Below are positions 7,939 through 14,993 of a DNA stretch of 35,683 bases, in pieces. This DNA is from Verrucomicrobiota bacterium (GTDB lineage: Bacteria > Verrucomicrobiota > Verrucomicrobiia > Limisphaerales > JAHDYP01), in NCBI GenBank assembly GCA_023383055.1, contig JAHDYP010000057.1:1-35683 (forward strand). The letters are read 5' to 3'. The notes beneath the pieces are model-generated. The model ran no database searches. It was not told the origin of the DNA and worked only from the letters and a program-made list of their open reading frames with translations. Both the position numbers and the translations under genes were made by a program. The first letter of the stretch is position 1, and each line of letters starts with the position of its first letter.

Positions 7939-10377
7939 ATGAAAACTCGCTCATTCCACCTCCTTCGCCCCGCTCTTTTGCTCGCACTGTCAATCGCCAA
8001 CCTGGCCGCCCAGTCCCTTGTCATCGACACCGCGGTGGGGTCCGGTGTGACCGGGTATACAGGCGACGGCGGACCAGCGACCAGCGCGAGCCTGTCCGCC
8101 CCGCGCTACCTCGCGGCGGACACCGATGGCACGCTCTACTTCTCCGACTTTGAAAACTACTGTGTCCGCAAGGTCGATGCCGTGACCGGCGTTGTAACCA
8201 CCCTGGTGACCCTGAGTGACATCGACCGGCCGCGCGGCCTCGCTTTTGACGCTTCCGGGAATCTCTACGTGGTGACGGTTGCCGGCTATGCGGAGAGAGG
8301 CTTCGTCAAGCGGATCGACAAGCAAACCGGCACGCTCACCACTGTCGCCGACCTGAGCAGCTTCGGTCTCTGGCCGGGGAGCCTGGCGATCGATGTGGCC
8401 GGGAACTTTTACGTGACCGATACGTCTACCGTTGAAACGGCCCGCTCCATTCGAAAATGGGACCCGGTGACGCAGCAACTGACGACCGTCGTTTCTTTTG
8501 GGGGGAACGGATGGTTGTTCGATCTGAAGCTCGACGGTGCCGGCAATCTTTACGTGGCCTACTGGAACTTTATCAAGCGATACGCCAAAGACACCTGGGC
8601 GGAAACCACCGTCGCTGGCACCGGATCCCACGGCTTTGCGGGCGATGGCGGCCTGGCCACTGCGGCGATGCTTTACTACCCGCGCAGCCTCGCACTTGAC
8701 GCGGACGGCAATGTGCTGATCGCCGACACCGCCAACAATCGGATTCGCCGGGTGGATCACGCGACCGGTGTCATCACAACGGTCGCCGGCAATGGCGCCG
8801 ATGACTACGCCGGCGAGGGTGGGGCGGCGGCGCAGGCCAGTCTCAGTGGACCTCAGGGCGTGGCGGTCGATCGCCACGGGAGAATCTGGGTGGCCGACAC
8901 TGGCAACGCGGTCATCCGCGGGATTTTCCCGGGCAACCCGGTCAGCGGCGCCCCAGCCCGAGTCGTCACGGGTCCCGCCACCATGATCACTCCCACCACC
9001 GCGACGATCGCCGGCATCGTCACCGGTGACGGTGGCAGTGCGATCACGGAGCGAGGTATTGTCTTCTCGACCTCGGCTAACCCCACGATCGGTTTGAACA
9101 CGAAGGTGGTCGCTGCTGCCGGGACCGGACGGTTCTCCGTCCGGCTCACGGCCCTTGCCAAAGGCACGAATTACCACGTCCGGGCCTACGCCGTGAATTC
9201 CGCCGGGACGGCCTACGGCGACGACAAGATCTTCACGACTTCCTCGATACCCGGTCAATGGACCAAGATGGTTGCACCGGCGGGGGCCGTGACTCTCCGC
9301 CGCGTCTTCGCGGACGGGAAGAGGGTGTGGATCATTGCGGATCGACGAATCTACTTCAGTTCCGACTACCCGGCGACGCCGTTGGTTGTGCAGTGCGAGG
9401 CGCCCAACGGGTCATTGAGCGACTTTTGCTTCCGCCGGATCGGTGGGAAATGGTCGGCGTGGGCGGCAGGCGGCAACCGTACAGGCTTCCGAACCACCGA
9501 CGCCGAGGCCGGAGAGTGGACGCCGATGAGTTTCAAGGGCAGCGGTTATGCGACTGAAGTGTCGTTTCCGACAGATACTCTCGGGTACCTCACCGATCAG
9601 CAGGGGCTGATGCAGAAGACCGTCGATGGCGGTCAGACCTGGACCGTGATTCCGTTTCCGAGTGACTACACCCAACGCATCTCGCTGACGGGCTCTTCCT
9701 CCATGGTGTTTCTGGATGAGACGACGGGTTACTCGGTGGACGCCGAACCGCGGGTCGCCATCACGACCGATGGCGGGGCGACCTGGGAAGACGCCGGCGC
9801 GGCTGTGGCGGGAGCATTGGGTGGCCTGTGTTTCAGGAGTAGCACCCTCGGGTGGGCGGTTGGGAATAGCGGCCAGATCCTGCGCTACGTGAACGGGACG
9901 TGGGAGGACTCCCTTACCAACCCGGACCCGGACGAGCGCTTTCTAACGGCGGTGCATTTCTCCACCGACACTGATGGATGGACGGTGGGTGTTGGGGGCG
10001 TGATGCTCCACACAGCTGACGCCGGCTCCACCTGGTCGTTGCAGGACACAACGACGACGGAGTGGCTGCTCGATGTCTTCTTCGTGTCACCGGATGAAGG
10101 TTACGCCGTCGGTGCGAACGGCACGATCCTGCGCTACGCGGTGGAGCATCCTGCGGTGACGGCGCCAACACTTTCCATCGCCGCCGCCGACACCAACGTC
10201 ATCCTGAGCTGGCCGGCGGTCGCAACGAACTTCACCCTTACCACCACGCCCCAGCTTGCTGCCGGTGCCGTTTGGACCGCGGTGACCAATCCGCCGTCAC
10301 TGCTCGGAACCAACCAGGTGGTGACCAACACCGCAGCCGGCCCGAGCCGCTACTATCGGCTGCAAACCGGATTATGA
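7939..10377 (+). CDS. Exported modular protein: NHL-repeat and YCF48-type propellers with shared C-terminal module
   Basis: The 812-residue protein has a signal peptide (MKTRSFHLLRPALLLALSIANLAAQ). Residues about 26-335 form an NHL-type propeller with repeats such as DGGPATSASLSAPRYLAADT, DADGNVLIADTANNRIRRVD and GVAVDRHGRIWVADTGNAVI. About 340-435 is a fibronectin-type or Ig-like domain (TPTTATIAGIVTGDGG, ITERGIVFSTSANP, YHVRAYAVNSAGTAYG). About 445-735 is a YCF48-type propeller (TVDGGQTWTVIPFP, GWTVGVGGVMLHTADAGSTW), and 745-812 is the module shared with the two genes before it. The DUF1566 half of its neighbours has thus been exchanged for an NHL half, while the propeller and tail are kept. 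The gap to the upstream gene is 76 bp. Ligand and function are unknown. Confidence 0.88.
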   Translation: MKTRSFHLLRPALLLALSIANLAAQSLVIDTAVGSGVTGYTGDGGPATSASLSAPRYLAADTDGTLYFSDFENYCVRKVDAVTGVVTTLVTLSDIDRPRGLAFDASGNLYVVTVAGYAERGFVKRIDKQTGTLTTVADLSSFGLWPGSLAIDVAGNFYVTDTSTVETARSIRKWDPVTQQLTTVVSFGGNGWLFDLKLDGAGNLYVAYWNFIKRYAKDTWAETTVAGTGSHGFAGDGGLATAAMLYYPRSLALDADGNVLIADTANNRIRRVDHATGVITTVAGNGADDYAGEGGAAAQASLSGPQGVAVDRHGRIWVADTGNAVIRGIFPGNPVSGAPARVVTGPATMITPTTATIAGIVTGDGGSAITERGIVFSTSANPTIGLNTKVVAAAGTGRFSVRLTALAKGTNYHVRAYAVNSAGTAYGDDKIFTTSSIPGQWTKMVAPAGAVTLRRVFADGKRVWIIADRRIYFSSDYPATPLVVQCEAPNGSLSDFCFRRIGGKWSAWAAGGNRTGFRTTDAEAGEWTPMSFKGSGYATEVSFPTDTLGYLTDQQGLMQKTVDGGQTWTVIPFPSDYTQRISLTGSSSMVFLDETTGYSVDAEPRVAITTDGGATWEDAGAAVAGALGGLCFRSSTLGWAVGNSGQILRYVNGTWEDSLTNPDPDERFLTAVHFSTDTDGWTVGVGGVMLHTADAGSTWSLQDTTTTEWLLDVFFVSPDEGYAVGANGTILRYAVEHPAVTAPTLSIAAADTNVILSWPAVATNFTLTTTPQLAAGAVWTAVTNPPSLLGTNQVVTNTAAGPSRYYRLQTGL
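10171..10377 (+). repeat. 207-bp C-terminal module, copy 3
   Basis: This is the third copy of the module. It encodes LSIAAADTNVILSWPAVATN to PSRYYRLQTGL and again spans exactly 207 bp up to and including the stop codon. The rest of this gene's N-terminal half is not homologous to the two genes before it. The module therefore travels as a unit. Confidence 0.9.
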
Positions 10378-10449
10378 ATCCGCCATCTCCCTCGGACTCG
10401 AACGACCTAATGGGAGCGCGGGATTCATCACGCTTCATCGTGAGCCTTC

Positions 10450-10614
10450 TCACGGCGATGGCACTGCCACCGACGGGCTCACCGGCCTGATGTGGGTGAC
10501 GAATGGCAATCTCATGGCCACCCGCGACGCGGCATTCGACACGGACGGTGCGGCGGGCGACGGATTGGTGACCTGCGAACACGCGCTGGACTACGTGGCC
10601 AGGCTGAATGCCGA
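10450..10614 (+). pseudogene. Decayed Lcl_C/DUF1566 fragment, copy of part of the first tandem gene
   Basis: The 165 bp match 3016-3180 at 155 positions without gaps. The reading frame is still open (HGDGTATDGLTGLMWVTNGN and so on to YVARLNAE), but there is no start codon, signal peptide or second half. The sequence changes abruptly at 10615 into a short TCAGCG-type repetition. The fragment is closer to the first gene than the second gene is over the same stretch, so it comes from a recent copy of the first gene or a lost fourth paralogue. The remaining bases between 10378 and 10784 hold no gene that I can recognise, apart from a possible rpmH promoter. Confidence 0.8.
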
Positions 10615-10656
10615 GTCAGCGTCAGCGTTTCAGCGTTTGCCAGTTCCAACCCTCCC

Positions 10657-10684
10657 TTGACACACCCCCCTTCACTGATAAGCT
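10657..10684 (+). promoter_or_regulatory. Possible sigma-70-type promoter for rpmH-rnpA-yidD-yidC
   Basis: A perfect TTGACA (10657-10662) is followed after 16 bases by TAAGCT (10679-10684), which matches the -10 consensus at only three of six positions. A transcript from here would have a leader of about 95 bases before rpmH. The -35 element is good and the -10 element is weak. Confidence 0.3.
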
Positions 10685-10784
10685 GACCGGCTCTGTGTTC
10701 TGGCGGCAGGGGAATGCTCTGACTAATGGAGCGGGATGGGGTGTGCCGATCCGGGATGAACCGGCCAGAATCAGCAATTTACCT

Positions 10785-10922
10785 ATGAAACGAACGTATC
10801 AGCCGTCCAAGGTCCGCCGCAAACGGCAGGTGGGCTTCTTGAAACGGAACTCGACGAAGAGCGGCAAGGCGACTTTGCGGAATCGCCGTCGCGTGGGGCG
10901 CAAACGGCTGACCCAGGTCTAA
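10785..10922 (+). CDS. rpmH: 50S ribosomal protein L34
   Basis: This 45-residue, very basic protein begins [20 protein letters not shown] and ends GRKRLTQV. It carries the complete L34 signature ([14 protein letters not shown]...L..RR..GRKRL). It sits on the large ribosomal subunit against 23S rRNA. The ATG at 10785 is fixed by the universal MKRT(Y/F)QP start; the frame is open upstream, but that part reads through a pseudogene fragment. It leads the rpmH-rnpA-yidD-yidC-jag block, which is conserved in most bacteria. Neither dnaA nor dnaN is adjacent here. Confidence 0.97.
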   Translation: MKRTYQPSKVRRKRQVGFLKRNSTKSGKATLRNRRRVGRKRLTQV

Positions 10923-10930
10923 CCGGCCCC

Positions 10931-11302
10931 ATGACGGCGCCGAAGAACGTTCTCGGCCTGCCCAAGTCCGCCCGAGTCAAGCAGCGGCGCGAGTTTGAGC
11001 AGATCCGGGCGAAAGGCCGGCGATTGAGCAGCGGCTGTTTGATTGCGAATTGGCTGGCGCTTCCGGCCGAGGGCCGGTCGCGTTTGGGGGTGATCACCAG
11101 CCGCAAAGTGGGCCCGGCCACCGTCCGCAATCGTGCCCGCAGGCTTTTGCGCGAGTCTTTCCGTCGGCATCAGCACGACTTGACCGGCCCGGCCGCGATG
11201 GTGTTGGTCGCCCGGCCCTCGATCGCCGGCAAACCCTTTGACGCTGTGGAACGGGATTATTTGGCCGCGCTCCGGCGTGCCGGTTTACTACGCGATTCTT
11301 GA
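10931..11302 (+). CDS. rnpA: Ribonuclease P protein component
   Basis: The 123-residue basic protein assists the RNase P RNA in removing 5' leaders from tRNA precursors. The fold-defining elements are present: [20 protein letters not shown] at residues 10-29, the central strand [20 protein letters not shown] (50-69) with the RNR motif, and [12 protein letters not shown] on the following helix. The start lies 8 bases after the rpmH stop. The stop overlaps the yidD start codon, which shows that the genes form one operon. Confidence 0.96.
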   Translation: MTAPKNVLGLPKSARVKQRREFEQIRAKGRRLSSGCLIANWLALPAEGRSRLGVITSRKVGPATVRNRARRLLRESFRRHQHDLTGPAAMVLVARPSIAGKPFDAVERDYLAALRRAGLLRDS

Positions 11303-11655
11303 ACCCGGCCCAAGCCATTCTTGTCTTCCTGGTGCGGCTTTATCGCTGGACGCTTTCGCCGCTGAAAACCGCTGTCCTCGGGCCACAAGCACGCTGTCGG
11401 TTTACGCCATCCTGTTCCGCCTATGCCCTTGAGGCCTTGCGGCAACACGGGGCGGCACGGGGAACCTGGCTGGCCCTCCGGCGCATCCTGCGTTGTCATC
11501 CCTGGGGCGGTTGTGGCGAGGATTGCGTGCCCCCACGAGTTTCGCCCAGGCAACAGCACAACCCTGCCCACCCGGATGCCGGCAACGGGTCCGGCACGGT
11601 GCCTGCCCGACCGGCGGCGGCGACCGGCGCGTCGTTCCCCGCTCATTCTCACTGA
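11299..11655 (+). CDS. yidD: Membrane protein insertion efficiency factor YidD
   Basis: The 118-residue protein contains the whole YidD domain in residues 1-78: an N-terminal amphipathic or membrane-proximal segment ([19 protein letters not shown]), then [19 protein letters not shown] and [19 protein letters not shown] with the conserved cysteines. It is thought to help YidC and SecYEG insert inner-membrane proteins. The TTG start at 11299 overlaps the rnpA stop codon (TTGA). The tail of about 40 residues after the conserved domain is rich in Pro, Ala and His and is probably disordered. yidC starts only 4 bases after the stop. Confidence 0.93.
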   Translation: MNPAQAILVFLVRLYRWTLSPLKTAVLGPQARCRFTPSCSAYALEALRQHGAARGTWLALRRILRCHPWGGCGEDCVPPRVSPRQQHNPAHPDAGNGSGTVPARPAAATGASFPAHSH

Positions 11656-11659
11656 TTCA

Positions 11660-13459
11660 ATGGACCGCAAATCGATTATCATCCTCCTGGTTTCGCTGGG
11701 GTTGTTGCTCTTGTCGCAACGGCTCATTCACCGGTATTTCCCGCCGGAGAAGATCGATCCATCCCTCGCGCAAATCGTCGACACCAACCAGGTCCCGCCG
11801 CTGGCCACCAATCCCCCGGCCGCACGCCAGGAACCGGAAATCACCGCCGCCCCGCCGCAACCCCAGTTGGTGGAGCCGGCGGCCAGCGAGGAGCTGTTGA
11901 CCCTCGAGACCGAACAGGCGCGCTATGTTTTCACCTCGCACGGCGGCGGTCTCAAGCGGGTCGAGCTCAAGAATTATCCCGAGGTGGTGGGTCGCAAGGC
12001 CCGTCGGGATCCGGAGACCGGCCTGGCCACCCTGAACAACCAGGCGCCCGTGCCCGCCTTCTCCCTGATCGGAGACGAACGGTTGCAGGGGGATGGACTC
12101 TACCGGTTGACCCAGACCGCGAACGGTGTGCGGGCGGAGCAGCGGTTGCCGCAGGGGCTGACCATCGTCAAGGATTTCCAGCTCAGCACGAATTTCCTCT
12201 TGTCCGTAAGCGTCCGGATCGAGAACCGGAGCGACCAGAACCTGCTGTTGCCGGCGGCGGAGCTGGTGGTGGGTACGGCCACCCCGGTGAACCCGCACGA
12301 CGACGGCCTGCACATGGGGGTGATGTGGTATGACGGTTCGAGCGCCAACTCGATCGCCGAAACCTATTTTGCGAACCGCAAGCTCGGTTGCCTGCCAGGC
12401 ACGCCGCGCGCCACCTATTTCGCCGGCGAGAGCAACGTCGTCTGGGGTGCGGTGCACAATCGCTTCTTCACCATGATGGCGATACCTCCGGCGACCGAAC
12501 CGGCCCCGCGGCTGGTCTCGCGCCGGGTGCTGCTTCCTCCGCCGACGCGCGAGGAACGGGCCGCCGACTCGAAGCTGATCGCGGCGCCATTTGGTTTTCA
12601 GACCGCGTTTTTGTATCCGGCCGCCGAGCTGACGCCGGGTGCGGCCATCGAGCGCCGGTACGATCTGTTTGCGGGACCGAAGGAGTACCGGACCCTGGAC
12701 CGGCTGGGGAGCCGATTTGGCAACAACCTCGATCTGATCATGGGGTTCAGCGGGTTTTTCGGGTTTTTTGCCAAAGGCCTGTTGCTTTCGATGAACGGTT
12801 TGCATGCGACCGGGCTCTCCTACGGTCTGGCGATCATCGGGATTACCATCATCATCAAACTGTTGTTCTGGCCCCTGACCCAGGTCAGCACCCGTTCCAT
12901 GAAACGGATGCAGACGCTGCAGCCCAAGATGAAGGAACTCCAGGAGAAGTACAAGGATGACCCCAAGAAGATGAACCAGAAGACGATGGAGTTCATGAAG
13001 GAAAACAAGATCAACCCGGCGGCGGGTTGCCTTCCGATCCTGATCCAGATCCCCGTTTTCATCGGCTTCTACAAAATGCTGCAGACCGCCATCGAACTGC
13101 GCGGCGCCCGCTTTCTCTGGGCCTGGGATCTGTCTCAACCGGATACCATCTTCATGCTGCCGGGGCTGGAGTTTCCGGTGAATCCCCTCCCCCTGATCAT
13201 GGGGGCGACGCAGTTGTGGCAGGCGCGGCTGATGCCGCCTTCGCCCGGAATGGACCCGGTCCAACAGAAGATGTTTCAGTACATGCCGTTGATCTTCATT
13301 TTCATCCTCTACAATTTCTCCTCCGGGTTGACTCTTTACTGGACCGTTCAGAATCTGTTAACCATAGCGCAGATGAAATTGACCCGGGCTGGCGAGGCCA
13401 AGTCGGCGCAAACCAAAGTGGTGGCACCGGCGGCTGCGCCCACGAAAAAGAAGGACTAA
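11660..13459 (+). CDS. yidC: Membrane protein insertase YidC
   Basis: The 599-residue insertase places proteins into the inner membrane alone or with SecYEG. Residues 4-22 form the first membrane segment (SIIILLVSLGLLLLSQRLI). About 85-350 is the periplasmic beta-supersandwich typical of Gram-negative YidC, and the C-terminal half carries the conserved core: GLSYGLAIIGITIIIKLLFW with the conserved basic position, the cytoplasmic hairpin MKRMQTLQPKMKELQEKYKD, then NPAAGCLPILIQIPVFIGFY and later membrane segments ending at SSGLTLYWTVQNLLTIAQM. The tail is Lys- and Ala-rich and may contact ribosomes. The ATG at 11660 was chosen over upstream in-frame starts because it directly precedes the first membrane segment. 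Confidence 0.97.
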   Translation: MDRKSIIILLVSLGLLLLSQRLIHRYFPPEKIDPSLAQIVDTNQVPPLATNPPAARQEPEITAAPPQPQLVEPAASEELLTLETEQARYVFTSHGGGLKRVELKNYPEVVGRKARRDPETGLATLNNQAPVPAFSLIGDERLQGDGLYRLTQTANGVRAEQRLPQGLTIVKDFQLSTNFLLSVSVRIENRSDQNLLLPAAELVVGTATPVNPHDDGLHMGVMWYDGSSANSIAETYFANRKLGCLPGTPRATYFAGESNVVWGAVHNRFFTMMAIPPATEPAPRLVSRRVLLPPPTREERAADSKLIAAPFGFQTAFLYPAAELTPGAAIERRYDLFAGPKEYRTLDRLGSRFGNNLDLIMGFSGFFGFFAKGLLLSMNGLHATGLSYGLAIIGITIIIKLLFWPLTQVSTRSMKRMQTLQPKMKELQEKYKDDPKKMNQKTMEFMKENKINPAAGCLPILIQIPVFIGFYKMLQTAIELRGARFLWAWDLSQPDTIFMLPGLEFPVNPLPLIMGATQLWQARLMPPSPGMDPVQQKMFQYMPLIFIFILYNFSSGLTLYWTVQNLLTIAQMKLTRAGEAKSAQTKVVAPAAAPTKKKD

Positions 13460-13507
13460 CCGCCAACCCCCGGCGCGCGCCGCCCCCGGCGCGAGCCAGC
13501 TCGATTT

Positions 13508-13957
13508 ATGTCCGCCCAATCCAAACCCACGCTCGAACAACTGCTGCGACTCCTCGGCTTCGGGGTCACGGTCGAGGAACATCAGCTCGACGAAGGCCTG
13601 CTGTTGGATGTCAAAACCGAGGATCCCGGGCGTCTGATCGGCCGCCAGGGACAAACCCTCACCGCGCTTCAATACATCCTCAACCGGATGTTGTTCCGCC
13701 AGGATTCAGAGACCCCAAAGGTGACCGTCGACGTCGGCGGTTACCGCGCCCAAGCCCGTGACGCTCTCCTGAAGAAGGCGCTCGAGGCGGCCGAAAAGGT
13801 TCGGCGCTGGGGCGACATCGTCGAACTCGAGCCGATGAACGCCTTCGACCGGCGCATCGTTCACGGTGCGTTGAAGGATGATCCCGGCGTCGAAACCCAC
13901 AGCGTCGAGGTCGAGGGCACCGTAAAAAAGGCCATTCTGCTCCGCCCGCGCCACTGA
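13508..13957 (+). CDS. jag: KH and R3H domain RNA-binding protein (Jag/KhpB family)
   Basis: The protein has 149 residues. A KH-like segment with DPGRLIGRQGQTLTALQYIL (residues about 40-59) binds RNA, and the C-terminal R3H domain has RRIVHGALKDDPGVETHSVE (about 117-136) with the R...H spacing that names the domain. Family members are small RNA-binding proteins linked to cell division and membrane-protein gene expression. Its place directly after yidC is the standard position of jag. The extra N-terminal Jag_N domain found in Firmicutes is absent, so only the KH and R3H part is present. A short hairpin follows the stop. Confidence 0.93.
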   Translation: MSAQSKPTLEQLLRLLGFGVTVEEHQLDEGLLLDVKTEDPGRLIGRQGQTLTALQYILNRMLFRQDSETPKVTVDVGGYRAQARDALLKKALEAAEKVRRWGDIVELEPMNAFDRRIVHGALKDDPGVETHSVEVEGTVKKAILLRPRH

Positions 13958-13962
13958 ACCGT

Positions 13963-13979
13963 CCCGGTGCTCTGCCGGG
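13963..13979 (+). terminator. Weak hairpin between jag and the convergent HDAC-family gene
   Basis: CCCGG (13963-13967) pairs with CCGGG (13975-13979) across a 7-base loop, just after the jag stop. There is no run of T after it, so intrinsic termination is doubtful. It is the only obvious stem in this 44-bp convergent gap. Confidence 0.25.
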
Positions 13980-14001
13980 GCCGCGCCGCGGCATGTGCGG
14001 G

Positions 14002-14958
14002 CTAGAACGCCTGCCACCAGGGCAGTTCAAGCTCGCGATCCCCGGCTGATGTGGCCGGCTCCTCCTCGATGGCCGGTCCCGAGGAGGCCACGTCAAGAGG
14101 CAAACCCGCGATCCCCTGAAGGTACGCCAGAATCAGTTCCGGTAACTGATCGCTGTAACCGCCTTCGAGCACGCTGAACATGGGGACGGCCATCTCGCGC
14201 AGGACCCGGCCGAACCAGTGGAAATCCTCGTGCTCCAGCAGTTGTTGGCAGAGCGGATCGCCGCTGTAGGCATCGAAGCCGGCGGAGACGGCGATCAGTT
14301 CCGGTTTGAACAGGCGCAGTTCCTCCAGCGCCTGCTCCGCCACCTTGCGGTAGTCTTCCCGGGACAACCCGGGCGCCACCGGATAGTTATGACAATTGCG
14401 CTGATGCCGGCGGCCGGTGCCCGGATAGGCCGGGAACTGGTGAATCGAGAAGAACGCGCATCCGGGTTGGTCCAGGAGAATCGCCTCGGTGCCATTGCCG
14501 TGATGGACGTCGAAATCGAACACGGCGACCTTGTCCACTCCGGCCGCGCGGGCTTCAAGCGCCGCGATGGCCACATTGCCCAGGTAACAGAAGCCCATCG
14601 CGCGATCCCGCGTGGCGTGGTGCCCGGGCGGACGCAACAGCGCGAACGATTGCTCCCGGCTCTGCGCGGATTTCAAAGCGCGCAAAGCCCCGCCCACACT
14701 GCGCCGCGCATGGCCGGCGATGTCAGGGTACGCAGGTGTGTCCATGTCGAAGTCGAGTTGGCTCTCAAGCCGATCCAGGTGTTCCGCGGTGTGCGCCCGC
14801 AGCAGGATCTCGCGGTCGACCGGCAGGGGTTCATCCCAGATGATAGGCAGGGAGCTTTGCCGGCGCAAAAGCTGAACCGAACGGGTGACCCGGGCAGGCC
14901 GTTCCGGGTGGCCCGGATAAGCATAATCGGCACACCGGCTGTCGGTGATGATTCTCAT
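14002..14958 (-). CDS. Histone deacetylase / acetylpolyamine amidohydrolase family protein
   Basis: The 318-residue protein is a zinc-dependent amidohydrolase of the arginase/deacetylase fold. The charge-relay pair His113-His114 lies in RPPGHHATRD, the zinc ligands are Asp150 and His152 in FDFDVHHGNGT and Asp229 in SAGFDAYSGDP, and the transition-state Tyr268 lies in EGGYSD. All key residues are present. Bacterial members deacetylate small molecules such as acetylpolyamines or acetoin-related substrates, or lysines in proteins; the sequence alone does not decide which. The start MRIITDSRC is typical. It lies 35 bases downstream of the SBBP gene on the same strand, and a deoxyhypusine-synthase-like gene is about 2.7 kb away, which fits, but does not prove, a polyamine role. 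Confidence 0.9.
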   Translation of the reverse strand: MRIITDSRCADYAYPGHPERPARVTRSVQLLRRQSSLPIIWDEPLPVDREILLRAHTAEHLDRLESQLDFDMDTPAYPDIAGHARRSVGGALRALKSAQSREQSFALLRPPGHHATRDRAMGFCYLGNVAIAALEARAAGVDKVAVFDFDVHHGNGTEAILLDQPGCAFFSIHQFPAYPGTGRRHQRNCHNYPVAPGLSREDYRKVAEQALEELRLFKPELIAVSAGFDAYSGDPLCQQLLEHEDFHWFGRVLREMAVPMFSVLEGGYSDQLPELILAYLQGIAGLPLDVASSGPAIEEEPATSAGDRELELPWWQAF

Positions 14959-14993
14959 GGAAAAATCGTCGCGGTCATCCGCCGATACCTGGG

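Noticed and set aside
10614..10640. TCAGCG-type repetition as a possible CRISPR or tandem repeat array
   Set aside because: Only three imperfect 6- to 8-base units without spacers; too short for any array.
11657..13264. Long minus-strand open frame opposite yidC
   Set aside because: It is antisense to a certain gene and its composition (Arg-, Gln- and His-rich without motifs) is typical of a shadow frame.
13640..14001. Possible mnmE gene after jag, as in many bacteria
   Set aside because: The next gene is a convergent HDAC-family gene; no GTPase motifs are present on either strand.
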